A DNA stretch of 5,640 nt from Desulfobacterales bacterium (GCA_030672555.1 DAOVGD010000167.1:1-5640); one strand, 5' to 3'; shown: positions 1 through 5,563, numbered from the stretch's first letter. Translations and numbers: made by a program. The notes: generated from the letters alone by a model not told the origin.

Positions 1-21
1 TAATTTAATTTATATCATGTC

Positions 22-37
22 TATCCTGTTATCCTGT
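22..37. repeat. 8-bp perfect tandem duplication (TATCCTGT x2)
   Basis: TATCCTGT occurs twice back to back at 22-29 and 30-37, inside an AT-rich non-coding stretch. Short ATCCTGT-type tandems are a pattern I recall from intergenic DNA of environmental bacteria, but I cannot confirm a named family. It may be the edge of a longer repeat cut by the window start. No function is assigned. Confidence 0.5.
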
Positions 38-84
38 CAAATGTTTTTCGTCCGGTGAACTATTACCTTTATATTTACCACAAC

Positions 85-111
85 ATGACAATATTCGAAA
101 GCCCTTATAAT
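85..111 (+). promoter_or_regulatory. Weak candidate sigma70-type promoter upstream of the kinase operon
   Basis: A perfect TATAAT lies at 106-111. ATGACA (five of six matches to TTGACA) lies at 85-90. The spacer is only 15 bp, shorter than the preferred 17, so the pair is marginal. Initiation would fall near 118 and give a leader of about 150 nt before the kinase start at 267. That leader includes a 30-bp stretch with no G or C (121-150). I see no better promoter between 1 and 266, but a start further upstream of the window is equally possible. Confidence 0.3.
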
Positions 112-260
112 GGGAGGTGTTATTTTATAAAAAATTTTATTAATTTTATACGAATAGTTGCCGAATATATGTCTGTACCTCAAGTAGTTTTTATCTTAGT
201 AGAAACCTTTGTTTTGCCTTGTTTCGGGACAAAATTTACCATTTCCGGATAAAGACTAAA

Positions 261-281
261 TGACAAATGACGACTGACAAA
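261..281. repeat. Three 7-bp tandem units (TGAC-NNN) across the kinase start codon
   Basis: Units TGACAAA (261-267), TGACGAC (268-274) and TGACAAA (275-281) follow one another with a 7-bp period and straddle the first codon of the downstream kinase gene. The array creates two closely spaced ATGs, at 260 and 267, in different frames. It looks like a small degenerate tandem repeat that has become part of the start region. Confidence 0.5.
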
Positions 282-1565
282 ACTATACCAAAAAAGATAG
301 GCAAGTATGAGGTTATTAAAGAAGTAGGACGTGGGGGTATGGGCATAGTATATTTGGCCCGCGACTCTTTTATTAAACGTCTTGTTGCCATCAAAACAGC
401 CTTTTCAGATACTAGCGGAGACCCCAAGGCACTAGCTCGTCTTCAGCAGCAGTTCTTTAACGAGGCACAGGCCGCGGGGAAATTAGATCATCCTCATATT
501 ATCTCTGTTTATGATGCGGCTGTTGAAAACGATCAATGTTACATCGTAATGGAGTATGTTGATGGAGAGACCCTAAAAAAATATTGTGATAAGGAATCCC
601 TACTACCAGTAAAAAGGGTTGTGGAGATTATCTTTAAGTGTGCTAAGGCCCTTGACTATGCCCACCGGCAAGGTGTCATTCACAGAGATATAAAACATAG
701 TAACATTATTGTTTCAAAAAAGGGAGAAGTCAAGATTACTGATTTCAGCATCGCCATGGTTGAGGCCTCTGATTCCACACAGCCAGTCGGCCTGATCGGC
801 TCTGTCCGCTATATGTCTCCCGAGCAACTTCGTGAAGATACACTAACCCCACAAACTGATATCTTTTCCTTAGGAGTGGTGATGTATGAACTCCTTGCAG
901 GCGCCAGTCCTTTTCCTGGAGAGAGCGCACACGCTGTAATTTACAAGATTATTAATGAAGAGCCTGTTCCGTTGAGCAGCCAAAGAAGTGGAATTCCCCA
1001 AGCCCTCGAGGCAATCATCAAGCGAGCATTAGAGAAGGACCGGGAAAAACGTTACCAGACAGGAATCGAATTCGCCTCTAAGTTAAGTGTGGCGTTTAGC
1101 CATTTGAGACTATCGGAAAAAGAGATCGGTCAACAGGAAAAATTTAATGCCCTTAAGCAGATCAAGTTTTTTAGAGACTTTACCGCCCCTGAATTAGAAG
1201 AGGTAATCAAGGCGAGCATCTGGACTAAATTTAGCGTCGACAAGCATATTATCACCGAGGGTGAAATAGATGACTCCTTTTATATCATTGTTTCCGGCAG
1301 GGTGATGGTTAAAAAGCATGGGAAACCTCTGGCAGTGTTGGAAGCAGGAGACTGTTTTGGAGAAATGGCTTATCTTGGCAAGACCGAACGGACTGCGAGC
1401 ATAATAGCGCTCAGTGACGTTATGCTTATGAAGATAAACGCTTCACTTATGGATCAAGCCTCTTCTAACACCCAACTTCGTTTCTATAAAGTTTTTGTAA
1501 CTACTTTGATTAAACGGCTTACAAAGACTAGCGAGTTGTTGTGTCAACCAGGGAACAGAGGCTGA
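267..1565 (+). CDS. Soluble Ser/Thr protein kinase with C-terminal cyclic-nucleotide-binding domain
   Basis: This is a 432-residue cytoplasmic Hanks-type kinase that would transfer phosphate from ATP to Ser/Thr of unknown substrates. The kinase domain spans about residues 13-277. It shows the glycine loop GRGGMGIVYL (21-30), ATP lysine K43 in VAIK, likely helix-C glutamate E66, HRDIKHSN with catalytic D141, K143 and N146, metal-binding D159, and SPEQ (184-187) in the APE position. Two departures stand out: DFG is DFS (S161), and the usual Pro of HRDxKPxN is H144. Residues 295-420 form a CRP/PKA-type cNMP-binding fold with an intact phosphate-binding cassette: FGE (364-366), then R375-T-A-S. 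No DNA-binding helix-turn-helix follows, so the domain probably gates the kinase. There is no signal peptide or membrane segment. ATG 267 is the only sensible start because no later in-frame start precedes the glycine loop, but its ribosome-binding site is poor. It is probably cotranscribed with the kinase at 1617. Kinase family and cNMP fold are secure; ligand and substrate are unknown. Confidence 0.95.
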   Translation: MTTDKTIPKKIGKYEVIKEVGRGGMGIVYLARDSFIKRLVAIKTAFSDTSGDPKALARLQQQFFNEAQAAGKLDHPHIISVYDAAVENDQCYIVMEYVDGETLKKYCDKESLLPVKRVVEIIFKCAKALDYAHRQGVIHRDIKHSNIIVSKKGEVKITDFSIAMVEASDSTQPVGLIGSVRYMSPEQLREDTLTPQTDIFSLGVVMYELLAGASPFPGESAHAVIYKIINEEPVPLSSQRSGIPQALEAIIKRALEKDREKRYQTGIEFASKLSVAFSHLRLSEKEIGQQEKFNALKQIKFFRDFTAPELEEVIKASIWTKFSVDKHIITEGEIDDSFYIIVSGRVMVKKHGKPLAVLEAGDCFGEMAYLGKTERTASIIALSDVMLMKINASLMDQASSNTQLRFYKVFVTTLIKRLTKTSELLCQPGNRG

Positions 1566-1587
1566 GGCTGCATTCCCTGATTGGTTG
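1545..1587 (+). promoter_or_regulatory. Intercistronic hairpin spanning the stop codon of the first kinase gene
   Basis: CAGGGAA (1549-1555) pairs perfectly with TTCCCTG (1573-1579), enclosing a 17-nt loop that contains the TGA stop at 1563-1565. CAAC (1545-1548) can extend the stem with GTTG (1584-1587) across a 4-nt bulge. No run of T follows, so it does not look like an intrinsic terminator. It could influence mRNA stability or relative expression of the two kinases. No folding was computed. Confidence 0.35.
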
Positions 1588-1604
1588 GACTTACAAATAG
1601 ATAT

Positions 1605-1609
1605 AGGTG
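1605..1609 (+). promoter_or_regulatory. Ribosome-binding site of the second kinase gene
   Basis: AGGTG lies 7 nt upstream of the ATG at 1617, which is good Shine-Dalgarno spacing and supports that start. A second purine-rich AGGG at 1612-1615 is too close to the ATG to be the main site. Confidence 0.6.
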
Positions 1610-1616
1610 TTAGGGT

Positions 1617-3071
1617 ATGAAAAAAATTGCACAAAAATCGAAGATGTGGCTGGGCGCTATTTGGGGATTGGCCCTGGGTGTTATGCTCACAGGGACAGGT
1701 ATGTCTATTTTTACGCGCCAATACGGCTGGATGAACATGGCATATCCAGCCCTTGGATTAGCTCTGGGCTGTACTGTCATATTGTTCATTCGAGGTTCTA
1801 TTTCCAGGGGAGGCTCCCCCAAAAAGCTGACCCAAGAACATGTTGAGGCCAACCGGCTTGTTGGCATTGCGTATCAAGGAAAGGGGTTGTTTGATCTGGC
1901 ATTTGAAAAATTTCGTCAGTGCCCCTTCGACGATAAGATGAAACTCCTTTTATACGATCTTGCCGGCGATTATGAAAAAGAGGAGATGCTTGATAAAGCG
2001 CTGGAGGTATACCGATACATCCAGAAATATGACGATCAATATGAAGGTATTGCCTTAAAGATCAGCCTTCTTGAATCAGGTCTAACATCTCAGGATCTCC
2101 AAGATAGTGGCAATGATTATTCCTCAGACACGCTGATACTTGACGGCAAACCAGATATGTCTACTGTGGGGCGCTACGAGATCACAGAGGAATTGGGCAT
2201 GGGAGCCATGGGGTTGGTCTATAAGGGGCAGGATCCCAAGATTAATCGTATAGTAGCCGTTAAAACAGTACGTCTTGACGATGAGGAGGATTCCTCTAGT
2301 GAAGAGGTAAGACAACGTTTTTACCGTGAGGCGGAAGCGGCTGGAGGGCTTTCACATCCCAACATTGTCACTATTTACGATGTTGGGGAAGAAGATGACG
2401 TTTCATATATAGCCATGGAATATCTTGAGGGGGAAAGTTTGGTAAAATATGCTAAGAAACCGAATCTCTTACCCCTGCGAAAAATTATTCAGTATATGAT
2501 TATGGTTTGCGATGCCTTGGACTATGCTCATAAGAATGATGTAATCCATCGGGATATAAAACCCGCCAATATAATGCTATTAAAAGACGGCACAATCAAA
2601 GTCACCGATTTTGGGATAGCACGGATGACCACATCATCCAGAACTCAGACGGGAGTGATTCTTGGTACGCCCAACTACATGTCGCCGGAACAGGTGGAAG
2701 GTAAAAAGGTGGATGGACGGTCTGATATTTTTTCGCTCGGTATTCTTTTTTATCAGTTACTTACTGGTGAACTCCCCTTTAAAGGAGCAAGTATCGCAGC
2801 AATAATGCATAACATCAGTAAAACACCGCATGTGCCGCCCCGACAACATAATCCTAAAATCCCAAAGGCTTGTATCGCCATTATAGATAAAGCGCTTGAA
2901 AAGGATGTCAACAAGCGCTACCAACGAGCGAGCGCTTTTGGGAAACACCTTGCAATGATAAGCCGTCGAATAGATGAACTTATGGCCCAGAAAAGAAAGC
3001 AAGGCCAAGCCTCCAACGCTAAGGCAGGATCCCGGGTTCCGCAAGCAGCGTCTCCCATGGTATCACCGTAG
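1617..3071 (+). CDS. Membrane-anchored Ser/Thr protein kinase with TPR-like juxtamembrane region
   Basis: This is a 484-residue Hanks-type kinase that should sit in the inner membrane with its catalytic domain in the cytoplasm. The basic N-terminus is followed by two hydrophobic helices (about 11-30 and 41-59) joined by a roughly 10-residue external loop, then a basic stretch, giving an N-in/C-in hairpin. Residues about 78-153 hold two TPR-like helical pairs (GKGLFDLAFEKF; EEMLDKALEVYRYIQKY). An acidic, Ser-rich linker (155-182) leads to the kinase domain (about 186-450). Canonical motifs are all present: glycine loop GMGAMGLVY (194-202), K216 in VAVK, E238 in helix C, HRDIKPAN with D313, K315 and N318, DFG 331-333, GTPNYMSPEQ (350-359), D370 in SDIFSLG. 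The tail (451-484) is basic and low in complexity. It has no PASTA repeats or CHASE2 domain. The catalytic domain resembles that of the kinase at 267-1565, with about half the residues identical around the glycine loop. The gap to that gene is 51 bp with no terminator. The sensed signal and the substrate are unknown. Confidence 0.95.
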   Translation: MKKIAQKSKMWLGAIWGLALGVMLTGTGMSIFTRQYGWMNMAYPALGLALGCTVILFIRGSISRGGSPKKLTQEHVEANRLVGIAYQGKGLFDLAFEKFRQCPFDDKMKLLLYDLAGDYEKEEMLDKALEVYRYIQKYDDQYEGIALKISLLESGLTSQDLQDSGNDYSSDTLILDGKPDMSTVGRYEITEELGMGAMGLVYKGQDPKINRIVAVKTVRLDDEEDSSSEEVRQRFYREAEAAGGLSHPNIVTIYDVGEEDDVSYIAMEYLEGESLVKYAKKPNLLPLRKIIQYMIMVCDALDYAHKNDVIHRDIKPANIMLLKDGTIKVTDFGIARMTTSSRTQTGVILGTPNYMSPEQVEGKKVDGRSDIFSLGILFYQLLTGELPFKGASIAAIMHNISKTPHVPPRQHNPKIPKACIAIIDKALEKDVNKRYQRASAFGKHLAMISRRIDELMAQKRKQGQASNAKAGSRVPQAASPMVSP

Positions 3072-3088
3072 AATAAAAGGGGCAGGTA

Positions 3089-4993
3089 TTAGGAGTCGAG
3101 GAAGTCTTTTTGATAATATATGATTTCTCCCTTCTTCTTTAAAACAGCCAACCACTGGCTGAAGGTTTCTTGACGTTTTTGGTTAAGAATACGAGTCTTG
3201 ACGGTTTCTTTTTCAGAGCTGAAAGCCTCCTCTTTTGCCTCTTCTGTTTTCTTAAAGCAGAGAACAAGATATTCCCCTTTTGCTTCAAGCACATCCTCGG
3301 GGAAAGGTTTTTCACGTGAAAGCAAAAAAGCTGTTTCTGAAACAGATGGCGCGTAACCGATCTCGGGGATCTGGTTGCCCCGTTTAAAAGGACCGGTGCT
3401 TGCCACGGCAAGGGCCTTCTTTTCAGCTAACTTGTAAAAGTCATCGCCATTTTTTAATGCTGCCAAAAACTGTTCTGCAGCTTCGCGGGCCGACTTCTTT
3501 TTTTCTTCTTGCAGAAGATCCTGACGTACCCTTTTTTCAACATCTTTCAGTTCGGGTACTTGTGCGCTCTTTTTCTCTATAAGCTGGAGTATATAATACC
3601 CATCTGAGAGTTCCAATAAAGCTGACACGTCATCCCCTTGAAGGGCGAAGGCAGTACGTGCAAAATTGGTATGGTCTTGGGTTTTAATACCGGGTATCTG
3701 TTCATTTTCAGCAAAGAAAACAGTAGATTCGAGTCCTAACTTGTAGTCAGTGGCAATATCGACCATGGCACAGGCCGCTGCACACTCTTCGTATATCTTG
3801 TTCGCTTTTTCAAAGGCGGTTATCTTAGCTCCCTCATTCACCAAGGTCTTTCGGATCTCTTCTTTTACCTCATCTAAGGGAGTTTGTGTGGGCTCATTTA
3901 CCTTTTCGACCTTGATAATATGCCAACCGAACCTGGTTCTGACAGGATCGCTGATCTGGCCCGGTGAAAGAGAAAAAGCAACATCTTCAAACGGCTTTAC
4001 CATCCTTCCACGGGGAAAGGTCCCAAGATCACCTCCCCGGGTTTTAGTCGGTCCTTCAGAGTACTTTCGAGCCAGTGTGGCAAAATCTCCCCCATCCCTT
4101 GCCTCTTTTAAGACTTTCAAGGCCTTTTTCTTTATTGCCCCCACTTGTTCAGGTGAGGCGTCTTCAGATACCTTGAAAAGGATATGTCGTGCTTTTACTG
4201 TCTTGGGGGTTGAGAACTTTTCCGTATTTAGTTCGTAGTAATTTTGTACTTCGTTTTCAGTGATGGTTATTTCCTTTTCAAATTCCTTAAACGGAAAAGA
4301 GAGATAACGCGCTTTCACTTTTTCCGGCGTCTTATATTGCTCCTTATGTTTCAAAAAATAGGCTTTGATGGTTTCTTGCGTGAGTTTGGGATCTTTTACA
4401 GACGCGGGGCTGAAAGCAACAAAGTCGATATCTACCTTCACATTTTCTTCTTTAAAAGCCTCTAATGCCTCTGCATCAGAAACCTTGACAGTATTTAAAA
4501 TGAGACGTTGTACCTTAGTAATTAACATGTCCTTTTGCACACTCTCTTCAAAAGACTGAGGGGTCGTGCCATAATGGCTTAATGCGCGCAGGTAGGTCTG
4601 TTGGTCAAATCGGCCCTCTTTTTTGAAGGCTGGAATATCTTGTATGGCCCCTATTAATTCTTCTTTTCTGACCCGTAAACCGAGTTTTTTGGCCTCCTGT
4701 ACTATCAAACGCTGAGAGATTAAACGGTCTAACGCCTGCTTTTTGAGATTGAGGACTTTCAGCAAGTTATCGTCCAACCGGTCTCCGTATTGACGTCTAT
4801 ACAGTTCCAAAAGGTCATTATAAGTATTTCTGAATTCATCATAAGTGATCGGGTTTCCATTGACTGCTGCGATGCGGTTGGCTCTTTGCTCTCGAAAGCT
4901 CCCGACACCCCAGAACATAAAAACGACTACGATGGCTCCAAGGACTATTTTTATAAACGTAGACTTTGTGTGTTTTCGCATCAGACGCAGCAT
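3089..4993 (-). CDS. ppiD: PpiD/SurA-type membrane-anchored peptidyl-prolyl isomerase (periplasmic chaperone)
   Basis: This 634-residue protein matches PpiD, the inner-membrane folding factor that helps proteins emerging from the Sec translocon, in length (E. coli PpiD is about 623) and layout. A short basic N-terminus and one membrane helix (about 13-31) anchor it with the rest in the periplasm. Residues about 37-200 form the SurA_N-like chaperone region, starting with the typical VNGNPITYDEF (44-54). Residues about 263-363 are a parvulin domain: ARHILF (268-273), FATLARKYSEGPTKTRGGDLG (304-324), FGWHIIKVEK (355-364). Two further, decayed parvulin-like units follow at about 411-474 and 516-581. 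Cysteines lie at 404, 408 and 579. The ATG at 4993 follows the stop of the upstream zinc-ribbon gene by 2 bp and has GGGG 5 nt upstream, so translation is probably coupled. Whether the isomerase is active is uncertain, since the E. coli PpiD parvulin domain has little or no activity. The family is secure; the symbol rests on layout. Confidence 0.92.
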   Translation of the reverse strand: MLRLMRKHTKSTFIKIVLGAIVVVFMFWGVGSFREQRANRIAAVNGNPITYDEFRNTYNDLLELYRRQYGDRLDDNLLKVLNLKKQALDRLISQRLIVQEAKKLGLRVRKEELIGAIQDIPAFKKEGRFDQQTYLRALSHYGTTPQSFEESVQKDMLITKVQRLILNTVKVSDAEALEAFKEENVKVDIDFVAFSPASVKDPKLTQETIKAYFLKHKEQYKTPEKVKARYLSFPFKEFEKEITITENEVQNYYELNTEKFSTPKTVKARHILFKVSEDASPEQVGAIKKKALKVLKEARDGGDFATLARKYSEGPTKTRGGDLGTFPRGRMVKPFEDVAFSLSPGQISDPVRTRFGWHIIKVEKVNEPTQTPLDEVKEEIRKTLVNEGAKITAFEKANKIYEECAAACAMVDIATDYKLGLESTVFFAENEQIPGIKTQDHTNFARTAFALQGDDVSALLELSDGYYILQLIEKKSAQVPELKDVEKRVRQDLLQEEKKKSAREAAEQFLAALKNGDDFYKLAEKKALAVASTGPFKRGNQIPEIGYAPSVSETAFLLSREKPFPEDVLEAKGEYLVLCFKKTEEAKEEAFSSEKETVKTRILNQKRQETFSQWLAVLKKKGEIIYYQKDFLDS

Positions 4994-4995
4994 AA

Positions 4996-5235
4996 TTACC
5001 CCGTAATAATATGAAATGGTTTATTGTTGCGGACGATTTTGGTGCCGACTGAAGTAGAGCAGAAGGCGCACAAATATTCGTACTCGTCGCCGTCCGGAAG
5101 GATCAAAAGGAGTCTTTGCCTTACTGGCACAGCGCGTTTACAGTTGGGACAGTAAAGCTCGGTTGCCTCAAATTCTTTAAAGGCGTCCTGCTGTTCAGAA
5201 GGAGGTCTCTGTTGAAAAAAAGAGTCAAAGTTCAT
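4996..5235 (-). CDS. Small four-cysteine zinc-ribbon protein of unknown function
   Basis: This 79-residue soluble protein has two CxxC knuckles, CPNC (29-32) and CAFC (56-59), separated by 23 residues. That is the classic pattern for a single Zn-binding ribbon. The N-terminal 25 residues are Gln/Glu/Phe-rich and probably disordered. Between the knuckles lies a basic, hydrophobic segment (KRAVPVRQRLLLI) followed by an acidic turn (PDGDEYEY), consistent with beta strands of a ribbon. There is no signal peptide, so it is cytoplasmic. The ATG at 5235 has AAAGG about 9 nt upstream. The stop lies 2 bp before the ppiD-like start, so the two are almost certainly one operon with this gene first. I do not recognise a named family; nucleic-acid or protein binding is possible. 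The coupling suggests, without proving, a link to protein folding or envelope quality control. Confidence 0.82.
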   Translation of the reverse strand: MNFDSFFQQRPPSEQQDAFKEFEATELYCPNCKRAVPVRQRLLLILPDGDEYEYLCAFCSTSVGTKIVRNNKPFHIITG

Positions 5236-5265
5236 TGTGAGTTACCTTTGAAATTCCTACTGCTT

Positions 5266-5337
5266 GAGTCAAATGGTCGAGTAGTCAAATGGTCAAGTAG
5301 CTAACGACTCGACAACTCGCCGACTGAACCACTCGAC
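5266..5337. repeat. Degenerate GTCRAGT repeat with opposing arms
   Basis: The left arm has a 16-bp tandem repeat, AGTCAAATGGTCGAGT (5267-5282) and AGTCAAATGGTCAAGT (5283-5298), differing at one base. The right arm (5305-5337) carries the same GTCGAGT theme on the other strand as CGACTCGAC, AACTCGCCGAC and CCACTCGAC. The arms can therefore pair imperfectly around a short CTAA-containing loop. It lies between the zinc-ribbon start and its candidate promoter, so it would be in that transcript's leader. It resembles degenerate intergenic repeats built on GTCGAGT; there is no terminator-like T-run. Confidence 0.55.
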
Positions 5338-5343
5338 AATCTC

Positions 5344-5372
5344 TTTTTAAGCCTTGATCTATAATTTGTCAA
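5344..5372 (-). promoter_or_regulatory. Candidate promoter for the zinc-ribbon/ppiD operon
   Basis: On the minus strand a perfect TTGACA (5372-5367) is followed after exactly 17 nt by TAAAAA (5349-5344), four of six matches to TATAAT. Initiation near 5337 would give a leader of about 100 nt containing the GTCRAGT repeat. The perfect -35 and ideal spacing favour it; the weak -10 keeps confidence low. Confidence 0.4.
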
Positions 5373-5454
5373 GAGAGGGTTCGATCCCAAAATCCGACGT
5401 AGGCAATCTACATTAGCTGGTCTACAAGGTGGTGTAAGAGTTGTCGCAATGCAT

Positions 5455-5491
5455 AAATAAGGTCCTGAACAACAAACAGCCTTATTTTTTT
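5455..5491 (+). terminator. Orphan intrinsic-terminator-like hairpin reading rightward
   Basis: AAATAAGG (5455-5462) pairs with CCTTATTT (5480-5487). CTG (5465-5467) pairs with CAG (5477-5479) after a 2-nt bulge, leaving a 9-nt A/C loop. The stem runs into seven consecutive T (5485-5491). The lower stem is AT-rich, so strength is uncertain. No + strand gene ends upstream of it: it may end an unannotated small RNA, stop stray transcription, or insulate the tRNA promoter just downstream. Confidence 0.5.
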
Positions 5492-5522
5492 GGCCCTCTA
5501 AAAAAACAGGCCTCAAAAAATA

Positions 5523-5551
5523 TTGACACCCTTATGCCCGTTTGTTATAGC
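5523..5551 (+). promoter_or_regulatory. Sigma70-type promoter of the tRNA-Ala gene
   Basis: A perfect TTGACA (5523-5528) and TATAGC (5546-5551, four of six matches) are separated by exactly 17 bp. Initiation would fall around 5557-5559, only a few bases before the mature tRNA 5' end at 5564, which is typical of a strong stable-RNA promoter with a short leader for RNase P to remove. Confidence 0.8.
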
Positions 5552-5563
5552 TTTCGTGTGCTT

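Noticed and set aside
55..252. 65-codon + strand open frame starting with GTG in the AT-rich leader
   Set aside because: It has no recognisable family, no good ribosome-binding site and a composition (Ile/Phe/Tyr-rich) expected from AT-rich non-coding DNA. It also overlaps the candidate promoter.
684..753. Reading the first kinase as an inactive pseudokinase because of DFS
   Set aside because: K43, E66, D141, K143, N146 and D159 are all present, so loss of activity cannot be claimed from the sequence.
3750..4238. 162-codon + strand frame opposite the PpiD-like gene
   Set aside because: It is antisense to the conserved parvulin domain, is Ser/Phe-rich as expected for a shadow frame, and shows no motifs.
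5267..5337. CRISPR-like array
   Set aside because: The 16-bp units are directly abutting with no unique spacers and the opposing arm is inverted, so this is a tandem/inverted repeat, not a CRISPR.
5333..5365. Full + strand promoter made of TCGACA and TATAAT
   Set aside because: The spacer would be 21 bp, too long for a normal sigma70 promoter, so only the TATAAT is mentioned as a possibility.
5301..5516. 71-codon minus-strand open frame across the tRNA-proximal intergenic region
   Set aside because: It runs through the terminator-like hairpin and the repeat arms, has no domain signal and no support from context.
5492..5520. Second terminator from GGCC/GGCC followed by A-runs
   Set aside because: Only four GC pairs with a long A-rich loop and no T-run directly after the stem on either strand. 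It probably reflects the palindromic nature of GGCC.
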